Positions 8,080 through 16,259 of a stretch of DNA of 64,000 bases are shown here, piece after piece. Both the position numbers and the translations under genes were made by a program. Below the pieces are notes generated by a model. The model did no database searches. It had not been told where the DNA came from and was given only the letters and a program-made list of their open reading frames with translations. The DNA comes from RHLJ01 sp963974345 (GTDB taxonomy: Bacteria; Bacteroidota; Rhodothermia; Balneolales; Balneolaceae). The stretch's first letter is position 1; each line of letters starts with the position of its first letter. Location of the stretch: NCBI GenBank assembly GCA_963974345.1, contig CAXBBW010000014.1:62001-126000 (forward strand), read 5' to 3'.

Positions 8080-10881
8080 TCACCCAGTACTTTGCATTGC
8101 TGCAGCAATTCCATTGATATTCAGAAATATAAGTTCCGTTAATTCTGCTTTCTCTTCATCTGTTTTTACTGTTTCCCACCTTTTCAGTAATTCTGACTGA
8201 ATAATATTAAGTGGGTACGTAAATGGATTTCTGAATAAAATCGAGCGTTGAATTACAGGATTGTGATCTAGAATATTCTCTGTCCCAGCAATACTAGTGA
8301 TTCCTTTTACTGCAAGATCTAAATCAGCAATAATTTTATCATGGAAATAGTGATCTTTTGGATCATTATAGATGGTAGAAGTTGCGATATGAGTTCGAGC
8401 AATTTCACGTTGAGAGTTATTCATTACTGTGTAAAAGAATCTCCACTCTTTCTGCCAACGGGTAATAATCTCTTTTCCATCGGGATATTTCTCAAATACA
8501 GTTGACAACCCTTTTCCAATACCATACCAGCCAGGAACATTATACCGAACTTGAGTCCAAGCGAATACCCAAGGTATTGCCCTTAACCCATCAAATGTAA
8601 GTTTTCCGCCAGAACCGCGAGTAACTGGGCGCGATGCAATAGGAAGCTTCCCAATATGCTCAATAGGCGTTATCCCAGAGTACCAATCCCAAAATTTGGT
8701 GTCATCAATAAGCTTGCGATAGGAATCCATGGTAGTTTGAGCTAATTCCTGCATCATATCCCACTCGTAGTTGGAATCACTTAAATATCCAGGTTTGTCT
8801 TTCTGAGCCATAGTAACCTGCACCATTGCATTTACCAGTTGCTCCAAATGACGATGTGCAATTGAAGTAAGTGAATACCTGAAAGAAATCACTTCTCCTT
8901 GTTCTGTGAATCTAATTCGACCATTATTTGCAACAGGAGGCATTGCAACAATCGCTTTGTTTGATTGACCTCCACCTCGCCCTACCGTTCCGCCTGTACC
9001 GTGAAATAATCGAAAGTCTATTCCATATTTTCGGCAAACCATTCCAAGATCATACTGGGCTTTATTTAGCGCCCAGTTTGCCATCCAGTAACCACCATCT
9101 TTGTTACTATCAGAATATCCTAGCATAATTTCTTGGAAATTGCCACGAGCTTCGATTTGCTTGGCAAATAATTCATGCTCGAACATTTCTGCCATAATCT
9201 CACTACTTGCACCTAAATCTTCGATGGTCTCGAACAGTGGAACTACATCTAACATAGTTTCTACTTTTCCATTTGTGATGCTCCACAAACCTAGTTCTTT
9301 AGCAATAATCAATACTTCGAGCATGTCGCTTACGCCATGAGTCATACTAATGATATAACTTCCAAAGGCGTTTGGATCGAGTGTAATGATATCTCGAATC
9401 TCTTCAAAAACAGTCATTACTTTGCTCGCCACTTCAGAGCGTTTGCTTTTAAAGGGACTTAAAGGTCTTGGGTTTTGAAGCTCTTTCATAAGAACTACAA
9501 TCTTTTCTTGTTCAGATAGATGGGTATAACCATCCATCACTTTACCTAAACTCAACATCTCCTCAACCGTTTCTTCATGTAACCGGCTGTGTTGACGAAT
9601 ATCTAGTGCTGTTAAGTGAAAACCGAACGTTTTAGCTGTGATTAATAAATCCTGAAGTCTGCCCTGCTCACTTAACCCAGCTAAATTATTTTCGATTAGG
9701 CTAGTTCTAATAAGTTCTAAATCCGTTACGAAATCTGCTGCCGTATATTTTGTTGAAATCTTTAGCACATCTTCTTTTTCACCTGAGATAGCATCCAATT
9801 GTTCACGGATATATTGCATCATATGAGTGAGCTTCCGACGATATGGTTCTCGTTGATATCGTCTTTCATACAAATCACTTAATGGATTTGCAGTTTCCTC
9901 ATCTCTTAGTGATAATCTCAAACCATCCGAAATCTTCGTCTCTTTATAGGAAACACTCAAATACCTTCTCAAGTGATCGAGCTTTCTTAGATACACATTT
10001 AGTGCTGTTTTCCGTTGCTCGACAACGGTTTTCCAGGTAACTGAAGAGGTTACATTTGGATTTCCATCTCTGTCACTTCCTATCCAAGAACGATATTTTA
10101 ATACAATCGGGATATCACCAGATTTGCCGTAGTATGTTTCTAAAGCAAGTCGTATATCTTTATAAAGTGTCGGTACTACATCCCAAATAGTATGCGTAAA
10201 AAAGAATAAGCCGTTCTCAACTTCATCCTCAACCGACATTCGTTCTGCACGAACTTCATCGGTCATAAGAAGTAGCTTCATTTGATTTAAAATCTCTTTT
10301 TTTAGAAACTTTTTTTCGTCTTCGGTATGTAAATCACTTCCAACATTGGCAATCATTTCACTGATTTCATGCTGTTTCGTTAGCACACTTCGTCGCCTAG
10401 CTTCGGTAGGATGTGCCGTAATCGTAGGTTGGATATCCATGGTTTCGAATACACCAATTGCCTGTTCTAGCGTGTATCCAGCCTGCTTCATTCGATAGAC
10501 CGCTTCTAAAATACTTTCATTTCTTGGACTTTCTTCCGTCTCTTCGAATTCACGTTGTCGATTTATTCGACTAATTTCATGTTGCTCTAACGAATTCACC
10601 AAATGGAAAAACGTAGTATAAATTCTGAGATATTCTTTAATATCTTTGCTTGGCAACCCAGCGGCAAGTTTTCGAAGCTTTGCAAGTTCTGCATCATCTC
10701 CTTCATCAAGAGCTTTTACACTATCCAGCGGAAATTCTCCTAAAATTCTGATGAAATCCTCACCTGATCGTTCGTTACTCAACTTCTCTAAAATTTGAGT
10801 AAGTGTGGCTATATGATTAGCCAGGTTTTCATTGATTTTACTTTTATCAGCGAGTTCTTGTACGGTAGATTCCCAATGCAT
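8080..10881 (-). CDS. ppc: phosphoenolpyruvate carboxylase
   Basis: A 933-residue enzyme, full length for the family, that carboxylates PEP to oxaloacetate to refill the TCA cycle. Key motifs are present: TAHPTEARRRSV with the catalytic His near residue 155, YRSWIGSDRDGNP, LGYSDSNKDGGY, and the glycine loop GTGGTVGRGGG near 632. The C-terminus ends ILFLNINGIAAAMQSTG, comparable with the conserved NTG end that takes part in allosteric regulation. It lies upstream of ilvE with 69 bases between. The repeat island begins directly upstream of its start. Confidence 0.97.
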   Translation of the reverse strand: MHWESTVQELADKSKINENLANHIATLTQILEKLSNERSGEDFIRILGEFPLDSVKALDEGDDAELAKLRKLAAGLPSKDIKEYLRIYTTFFHLVNSLEQHEISRINRQREFEETEESPRNESILEAVYRMKQAGYTLEQAIGVFETMDIQPTITAHPTEARRRSVLTKQHEISEMIANVGSDLHTEDEKKFLKKEILNQMKLLLMTDEVRAERMSVEDEVENGLFFFTHTIWDVVPTLYKDIRLALETYYGKSGDIPIVLKYRSWIGSDRDGNPNVTSSVTWKTVVEQRKTALNVYLRKLDHLRRYLSVSYKETKISDGLRLSLRDEETANPLSDLYERRYQREPYRRKLTHMMQYIREQLDAISGEKEDVLKISTKYTAADFVTDLELIRTSLIENNLAGLSEQGRLQDLLITAKTFGFHLTALDIRQHSRLHEETVEEMLSLGKVMDGYTHLSEQEKIVVLMKELQNPRPLSPFKSKRSEVASKVMTVFEEIRDIITLDPNAFGSYIISMTHGVSDMLEVLIIAKELGLWSITNGKVETMLDVVPLFETIEDLGASSEIMAEMFEHELFAKQIEARGNFQEIMLGYSDSNKDGGYWMANWALNKAQYDLGMVCRKYGIDFRLFHGTGGTVGRGGGQSNKAIVAMPPVANNGRIRFTEQGEVISFRYSLTSIAHRHLEQLVNAMVQVTMAQKDKPGYLSDSNYEWDMMQELAQTTMDSYRKLIDDTKFWDWYSGITPIEHIGKLPIASRPVTRGSGGKLTFDGLRAIPWVFAWTQVRYNVPGWYGIGKGLSTVFEKYPDGKEIITRWQKEWRFFYTVMNNSQREIARTHIATSTIYNDPKDHYFHDKIIADLDLAVKGITSIAGTENILDHNPVIQRSILFRNPFTYPLNIIQSELLKRWETVKTDEEKAELTELIFLNINGIAAAMQSTG

Positions 10882-11045
10882 CTGCTACTTCTTGTCTGTT
10901 TAGTCTTATTATGAGTATGTGAGCATAGAATGTAACTAATAATTCTCCCTTTTTTAATTATGGGATCAATAAGTTTTGAGTTTTTTGAATTTCTTGAGAA
11001 GCATTGCTAATTAATCAGCACTCCTTTGGATATTAATCTTCATTT

Positions 11046-11116
11046 TTACCCTTGCTCCAATGCTCTGCGTTGGAGCAATAAGTTACTATTCAGAGCATCG
11101 TAACTAGGAGCGAATT
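11046..11116 (+). repeat. 71-bp double-hairpin repeat, copy 1
   Basis: Stem 1 is TTGCTCCAA (11052-11060) pairing with TTGGAGCAA (11070-11078) around the loop TGCTCTGCG. Stem 2 is GTTACTAT (11082-11089) pairing with ATCGTAAC (11097-11104), one mismatch, around the loop TCAGAGC. The loops share complementary GCTCTG and CAGAGC, so they could kiss. Copy 2 differs at 3 of 71 positions. Confidence 0.9.
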
Positions 11117-11402
11117 GTAATCGGGATTTTCGACACCCCTCGAAAAGTCCAAAGTACCTGTTTGGACTTTTATCTCCCCTCAAGGGGAGACTTTCTAACT
11201 AGCACTTTCAAATAAATGAAAGCAATACTAACCTGATTTCAATCTAAGAAAATGCTTCTCAAAAGTCATTCAGAACGAGCCTCATTGAAAGCAAGGCTAA
11301 GTGATGAATCTACACATCTGCCTAATAATCATATTTTTATTTGTGCAGACTCTTCGCTCTTAGTTCTTGTTCTTATATAATTCGATGACAGTTTTCTTTT
11401 TA

Positions 11403-11632
11403 GGTCATTCTGAGCGAAAGCGAAGAACCCTGTCGGATGTGTGCATCGTTTTTCCTCTCAATTCATTTTCTTGTACGGAACCTCTCTTTCACAAGAGTAA
11501 CCCACCATTTAGAAAGACGGTTGATAGAGCATTATCACAACAATGGGAATCCTTTGTTATGGAAACCAGATAATTTCATGACGAGGACGCCTCATCTCGC
11601 CAAGGTCCTTCGGAGGTATCCTCAGGATGACC
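11403..11632. repeat. MITE-like element with inverted ends
   Basis: The left end reads GGTCATTCTGAGCGAAAGCG and the right end, on the other strand, reads GGTCATCCTGAGGATACC followed by CGAAGGACC. The outer 12 bases match at 11 positions, with further similarity inward (GAAG.ACC). The ends belong to the widespread GTCATNCTGAG family of intergenic repeats. The 180 bases between them carry only short frames without recognisable domains and no transposase, so this is a non-autonomous element or a repeat pair. Confidence 0.6.
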
Positions 11633-11716
11633 CTAATTGAGATTTGGGAAAAGCTAAAACTAATCAATTCCCAAATTCTGACAACTAATTATCTAACATC
11701 TAGAGGAATGACTAAC

Positions 11717-11787
11717 TTACCCTTGCTCCAATGCTCTGCGTTGGAACAATAAGTTACGATTCAGAGCATCGTAACTAGGAGTGAATT
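11717..11787 (+). repeat. 71-bp double-hairpin repeat, copy 2
   Basis: This is the same repeat as at 11046. Here stem 1 has one mismatch (TTGGAACAA) while stem 2 is perfect (GTTACGAT with ATCGTAAC). The copy is flanked by similar sequence on both sides: ATTATCTAACATCTAGAGGA before it and ATTATCTAACTTCTACAAGA after it. Confidence 0.9.
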
Positions 11788-11823
11788 ATCTAACTTCTAC
11801 AAGAATAAATTAAAACACGAATT

Positions 11824-12387
11824 ATGAAAAAAAGATGCGCTTGGTCCGAAGGCCAATTTGAAGAATATGTCACTTACCACGATGAAGAATGGGGAGTTCC
11901 TGTTCATGACGACCGTACACACTTCGAGTTTTTAATTCTGGAAGGAGCTCAAGCTGGCTTAAGTTGGGCAACCATTTTAAAACGGAGAGAAGGATATCGT
12001 ACTTCTTTTGCTGATTTCAATCCCGAGATCGTTGCCTCCTATGATGAACAAAAGATTCAAGAATTGCTTCAGTTTGAAGGAATTATCAGAAATAAACTGA
12101 AAGTGCGTGGTGCTGTTACAAATGCCCAAAAATTTCTGGACGTACAAAAAGAGTTCGGAAGCTTTGATGCCTATATTTGGAACTTCGTAAGTGGTACACC
12201 TAAAGTGAATCATCCCAAGACGATGAAAGATGTCCCCGCGACTTCGCCCGAATCAGACGCTCTTAGTACAGATTTAAAAAAACGTGGATTCAAATTTGTA
12301 GGTAGTACTATTATGTATGCTCACATGCAGGCTTGTGGACTTGTGAATGATCACACCCTGGATTGTTTTAGGTATGGGGAAGTATAA
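11824..12387 (+). CDS. tag: DNA-3-methyladenine glycosylase I
   Basis: A 187-residue base-excision repair enzyme that removes 3-methyladenine from alkylated DNA. The four zinc-binding residues of the Tag family can be placed: Cys in RCAWS near residue 4, His in YHDEEWG, and His and Cys in NDHTLDCFR near the C-terminus. EEWGVPVHDD, LEGAQAGLSW and KRREGYRTSFADF are family signatures. It is preceded by the repeat island. I see no Ada-like regulator near. Confidence 0.95.
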   Translation: MKKRCAWSEGQFEEYVTYHDEEWGVPVHDDRTHFEFLILEGAQAGLSWATILKRREGYRTSFADFNPEIVASYDEQKIQELLQFEGIIRNKLKVRGAVTNAQKFLDVQKEFGSFDAYIWNFVSGTPKVNHPKTMKDVPATSPESDALSTDLKKRGFKFVGSTIMYAHMQACGLVNDHTLDCFRYGEV

Positions 12388-12609
12388 GAATTTTATTGAA
12401 ACTAACATTTTCCCGAGGCTCATGATTTAAATTGCTTTAGAGAAATTTTTTATAGATTCTTGTCCGGATAATAATTTGTTAGCTGGATTACAACGTGATA
12501 ATCAGTATTAAGTATCCTTTACTTATTCTTTCAATAGAATATTTCATCAACAGCTATTAGTATTGTAAATGAATGCACCTCTTTTAAAAATACGTTAGTA
12601 ATAATTACC

Positions 12610-13551
12610 ATGATTAAGGAAGTTGAACAATATTTTTATATTCTTATTTGTGTCCTAATTTTATCGTGTAACAGAGCAGGCAAAGTTGAAAATGGAATTG
12701 GAACACAATTTGATTACAGAGCAGGAAAATTTATTATCACTAACTATCTAGACAATGTAGGCTCTCTATTATTAATTGATGAAAGAGATTTACAAGTAAC
12801 TCAAATCTCTTCACCTGATATTGGATATGACGTATTACCTAGGTTTTCCAATGATGGCTCGAGAGTTTTATTCCTTCGGGTTTTATTCAATGACCATGAA
12901 CAGATTCTTGAGTACAATCTAAATTCAAAAACAACAGAACTAATTATAGATTCTGTCAAGTTTGTTACTAACCTCGCTTATTCTAGTAACGATTCATCAG
13001 CCTACGTAATTTTAGCTAAAGAATTTGAAAACTACTCTCCAATTGCACCAAAAGGTTTACATAAGACTGATCTTTATGATATCAATCTGCAAAGCCAAAA
13101 ACTGACGAAACTTAGCAATTTAGAAGCTTACTCACTGCATAGTTTGTATATACCTAACCAAGGAAATAAAATATTTATGACAACTTTTGGGGCTAAAACT
13201 ATTGATTATAATGGAATTACTTCATTCGATATCTATCAAAGAAAAATTACCCCATTCCAAATTGCTAACTCACCGAGATCTCCTGTAAAAGATTCTTTTC
13301 AACTAATCTCTCTATCAGAAGAAACAGCTATATATGAAGCACCTTATGAAATTTATGAGCACAACCTTGAGCAAAACATCAGCAAATTAATACTTCGTAC
13401 TCCAGACAATTCTCATTTTAATACTATAAAAATTGATTCTACTGAAAACAAAGTCACATTTAGTACTAGTTTGGGAAATTTCTATCATTATTTTATTGAT
13501 TCAGATTCGCTTCAACAGGTCAAACTTAATCGAATCTTAAATGGCGGATAA
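12610..13551 (+). CDS. hypothetical lipoprotein with predicted beta-propeller
   Basis: A 313-residue protein. A hydrophobic N-terminus ending in LILSC (Cys near residue 20) indicates a lipoprotein signal. The body looks like a WD40/TolB-type propeller: RFSNDGSRVLFLRV, NLAYSSNDSSAYVI and repeated phrases such as YDINLQSQKLTKLSN. I do not recognise a specific family. It is isolated between two gaps, with 222 bases before it holding nothing I can name and a repeat island after it. Its codon use is AT-rich like its neighbours. Confidence 0.75.
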   Translation: MIKEVEQYFYILICVLILSCNRAGKVENGIGTQFDYRAGKFIITNYLDNVGSLLLIDERDLQVTQISSPDIGYDVLPRFSNDGSRVLFLRVLFNDHEQILEYNLNSKTTELIIDSVKFVTNLAYSSNDSSAYVILAKEFENYSPIAPKGLHKTDLYDINLQSQKLTKLSNLEAYSLHSLYIPNQGNKIFMTTFGAKTIDYNGITSFDIYQRKITPFQIANSPRSPVKDSFQLISLSEETAIYEAPYEIYEHNLEQNISKLILRTPDNSHFNTIKIDSTENKVTFSTSLGNFYHYFIDSDSLQQVKLNRILNGG

Positions 13552-14018
13552 TTATGACAAACCCCCAAGATGTTTTAAGTCTGTGACTTAAAACTGTAAT
13601 ACCAGCAAGTTTGTAACTTGGGTAATATTAACATGATCGAGAGAATCAAATATCGTTCGAAGGAATAAATCCCTTCTCTGGTGCACTCAACACTGAATCA
13701 AAGTAAACAAGCGAAGGGTTTCAATCCTTCGAGGTTGGATTAAGGAAACATATACTCTGCTTCGTGATGCGTTCTCAGAAGCTCCAGCTTCTTATAAGAT
13801 TGAGTCTCGATCAAAATAATTTATTGTAACTTCCGACCTCTTCCCTAGCCCTTCTCCTTCACAAGGAGAAGGGAGCTCACCGATTTCTGTTCGGAGTTGT
13901 ATTGAAAAGTCTCTTCACCTTTAGAAGAAGAGGAATAGGAGGAGGTAAAATTAAGCATAGAGTTTAAAAAGCTGAAATAAATTCAGCATGACAACCAAAT
14001 CTGTTTTAATTTAAATTT
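13552..14018. other. intergenic island of short palindromic repeats
   Basis: No gene is visible. The stretch contains the following in order. Hairpins TTTTAAGTC-TGT-GACTTAAAA (13573-13593) and CAAGTT-TGT-AACTTG (13606-13620) share the TGT loop. An imperfect inverted repeat (13657-13676 with 13713-13732, 17 of 20 matching) has the motif CGAAGG-CCTTC. The hairpin CCCTTCTCCTT-CAC-AAGGAGAAGGG spans 13849-13873. GCTGAA/TTCAGC (13971-13987) ends in CATGACA, like the end of a dispersed GTCATGCTGAA-type repeat. The permease promoter presumably lies at the right end. Confidence 0.7.
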
Positions 14019-15320
14019 ATGACCTCTACTCAAGATTCAACTAGCCAACAAGAAAAATTACCAAGAAAATTAGGCGTTTGGGGGCTTTGGCTACTCGTTG
14101 TAAATGGATTAATAGGCGCCGGAATATTTGGGCTACCAAGTGGTGCAAGTGCTTTAGCCGGTGAATACAGCGTTTGGGTTTATGTATTGTGTGCTCTTCT
14201 TATTCTTCCAGTAATTCTATGTTTTGCTGAACTGGGAAGTTATTTCAGAGGTACGGGTGGTCCCGTTCGATATGGAACAGAAGCTTTTGGCCCGTTCGTT
14301 GGCTTCCAAAGTGGATGGTTATACTATTTTGCTCGAATGATATCTTTTTCTGCGAATTCAGTGTTGTTAGTAGAAAGTATTGGATATTTCTATGCTCCTG
14401 CTGGTGAGGGAATCGGACGTATAATTTGCCTGGCATTAATTTGTGGGAGCCTTACACTCATCAATGTACTGGGATCAGTAGAGTCTATCCGTTCACTTGC
14501 CGTATTTACTTTTGTTAAGTTTTCGGTGTTGATTCTCCTCATTTTTGGGGGGCTGGTATTGCTTGGAGGCGAACTCCTTCCCTCTTTTGATTCCCCAACT
14601 CCATCAGGTGGTGACTTAGGTGCTGCAGTTCTTCTAATGATCTATGCTTTCGTTGGATTTGAAGGTGGTGTAGTTCCTGCTGGAGAGGCTAAAAATCCAA
14701 ATAAAGATATGCCTCGTGCTTTAATTTTCGCACTAATTTCCATTGTTTTCTTATACATGTTGATTCAGCTAGTAGCAGAAGCTGCCGTACCAGATTTAGC
14801 TTCTTCTGATTCTCCTTTGCTAGATGCATCCGCTGCTTTGTTTGGAGAAGTTGGTGCGATCATTTTAATGATTGGAGTTGCCACTTCGGTAACAGGCAAT
14901 CTAGTGAGCAATATGTTTTCAACCCCTCGTCTTACCTATGCTCTTTCACTAGATAACTCTCTACCAAAATGGTTCGGAAACGTTCATCCAAAATTTCTAA
15001 CTCCATCAAATTCAGTGCTCTTTTTTGGAGTTTGTACATTTGTTGGCGCGGCATTAGGTTCGTTTACTGCATTAGCGGCAATGACGGTTCTTGCTAGGGT
15101 ATTCTTTTATATTATTACTTGTGCAGCCATTCCAAAGCTCCGTCCAAAGTTTAAAGGGGAGAACACCTTTACGCTTAAGGGTGGTTACTTGATACCTATT
15201 TTAGGAATCATCGCCTGCCTTTGGTTGATGTTTCAAGTCAGTTTATCCAATATCTGGATGACGACGATTTTTATAGCAATTGGTAGTGGATTGTATTGGT
15301 TGGCGCGTAGAAATTCTTGA
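14019..15320 (+). CDS. APC-family amino acid permease
   Basis: A 433-residue inner-membrane protein with about 12 hydrophobic segments. The first helix carries the APC signature GLIGAGIFGLPSG (about 35-47), where the unwound glycine region binds substrate. GTGGPVRYGTEAFGP and FEGGVVPAGEAKNPNKDMP are also family hallmarks. From family knowledge it imports an amino acid or polyamine by proton or sodium symport; the substrate cannot be read from sequence. It is a single gene converging with the sulfur operon. Confidence 0.85.
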   Translation: MTSTQDSTSQQEKLPRKLGVWGLWLLVVNGLIGAGIFGLPSGASALAGEYSVWVYVLCALLILPVILCFAELGSYFRGTGGPVRYGTEAFGPFVGFQSGWLYYFARMISFSANSVLLVESIGYFYAPAGEGIGRIICLALICGSLTLINVLGSVESIRSLAVFTFVKFSVLILLIFGGLVLLGGELLPSFDSPTPSGGDLGAAVLLMIYAFVGFEGGVVPAGEAKNPNKDMPRALIFALISIVFLYMLIQLVAEAAVPDLASSDSPLLDASAALFGEVGAIILMIGVATSVTGNLVSNMFSTPRLTYALSLDNSLPKWFGNVHPKFLTPSNSVLFFGVCTFVGAALGSFTALAAMTVLARVFFYIITCAAIPKLRPKFKGENTFTLKGGYLIPILGIIACLWLMFQVSLSNIWMTTIFIAIGSGLYWLARRNS

Positions 15321-15341
15321 ATTTATTTTGTAGTTAGATTA

Positions 15342-15476
15342 AAAACTGGAGTTATTTTTTCATGGCACTTTTGTGCGTACAATAGTACCCAAAAACCGCC
15401 TGAAGAAATGAAGATCGCAACTTCATTAACCGTTGATATTCTTTCTTTAACTGGGTACTTCCAAACCACCAGTTTT
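15342..15476. other. nested inverted repeats between convergent genes
   Basis: Three stems are nested: AAAACTGG/CCAGTTTT (15342-15349 with 15469-15476), AGTACCC/GGGTACT (15384-15390 with 15453-15459), and AATGAAG/CTTCATT (15407-15413 with 15421-15427). A side hairpin GCAC-TTTT-GTGC lies at 15365-15376. The stretch could be a structured RNA, a bidirectional terminator of unusual form, or a decayed repeat. No long T tract follows, so a simple rho-independent terminator is not supported. Confidence 0.4.
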
Positions 15477-15503
15477 CTGATTACCCCACTTCTTCTGTTT
15501 TAA

Positions 15504-16259
15504 CTAAAACAAATTATTTCCTAGAATATACAGGCCCATTACCACAAGGAAATAGCCGAATCCTTTTTTTAGGGATTGTTGTGGGATTTTTTGACTAAGC
15601 TTTCCACCTACAAAACTTCCGAATATTCCAATTACTGTAAATACTGCAAGCAATTCCCAGTTTACATTTAGTTTTTCGAGCCGAAGCACGTCCAGATATT
15701 TATAGAAACCTAAAGAGCTCTTTGCGGCAATAATAAAAAGACTTGTGCCAACAGCTACTCGCATACTTAATCCGCCAATAATTACCAGTGCTGGGATAAT
15801 CAAAAATCCCCCACCTACTCCAACAAGGCCTGTTAAAACACCTACCACCAAACCTTCAATTATCAAAAGCCATTTTGGAGCTGAATGTCCCTCTTCTTTC
15901 TCTAGCACTTTCCCATTTCTGATCATCATAAAAGCAGCAAGAATCATCACTCCAGAAAAAATCAGTAGTTGTGTATTACCAGATAAAAACTGTGAAAGCG
16001 TAGCACCACCATAAGTTCCTGCCATGCCAGGAATTCCAAAAAAGAAGACGCTTTTCCAGTCAACTTCTTTTCGAATTGCGTACGGTATAGCGCCTACTAA
16101 ACTTATTGAAGCTACTATTCCAAGGGATTCGGCTATGGCCACTTTTTCAGGTTCGCCAACTAGATAAATAAGTACGGGCACTGTAAGAATGGAGCCACCT
16201 GAACCTAATAGTCCAAGTGAGATTCCTATTAATAAAGCACCCAAAAAGGCCCAAAACAT
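15504..16259 (-). CDS. TauE/SafE-family sulfite/anion exporter
   Basis: A 251-residue membrane protein with eight or so hydrophobic segments. Two family motif halves, GISLGLLGSGGSILTVPVL near the N-terminus and GLVGVGGGFLIIPALV in the middle, mark it as a TauE/SafE permease. Members export sulfite, sulfoacetate or related anions, or take up sulfur compounds. Its ATG overlaps the stop of the CstB-like gene by one base (TAATG). As last gene of a sulfide-oxidation operon, sulfite or thiosulfate efflux is the likely job; that is inference from context. Confidence 0.85.
   Translation of the reverse strand: MFWAFLGALLIGISLGLLGSGGSILTVPVLIYLVGEPEKVAIAESLGIVASISLVGAIPYAIRKEVDWKSVFFFGIPGMAGTYGGATLSQFLSGNTQLLIFSGVMILAAFMMIRNGKVLEKEEGHSAPKWLLIIEGLVVGVLTGLVGVGGGFLIIPALVIIGGLSMRVAVGTSLFIIAAKSSLGFYKYLDVLRLEKLNVNWELLAVFTVIGIFGSFVGGKLSQKIPQQSLKKGFGYFLVVMGLYILGNNLF

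Larger units (their letters stand above)
10882..11823. other. 0.94-kb intergenic island of palindromic repeats
   Basis: No credible gene lies here. The stretch is a mosaic. It holds two copies of a 71-bp double-hairpin repeat (11046-11116 and 11717-11787). It holds a hairpin AAAAGTCCAAA/TTTGGACTTTT (11143-11171) followed by TCTCCCCT/AGGGGAGA (11173-11190). It also holds a GTCATTCAGAACGAG repeat fragment (about 11265-11312) and a 230-bp element with inverted ends (11403-11632). Small open frames inside the element are repeat-derived. The ppc promoter must lie at the left end, but I see no confident promoter motif. Confidence 0.7.

Noticed and set aside
6918..8080. Fluoride riboswitch for crcB
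   Set aside because: crcB follows ilvE by 4 bases, leaving no leader, and I saw no crcB-motif fold upstream of ilvE.
11367..11640. Two overlapping open frames of 67-68 codons on the plus strand
   Set aside because: They lie inside the MITE-like element and start in its left end; composition and lack of any domain indicate repeat-derived frames.
13849..13873. 11-bp stem CCCTTCTCCTT/AAGGAGAAGGG as a terminator
   Set aside because: No T tract follows on either strand and it is about 300 bases from the nearest stop; it matches a dispersed intergenic repeat type instead.
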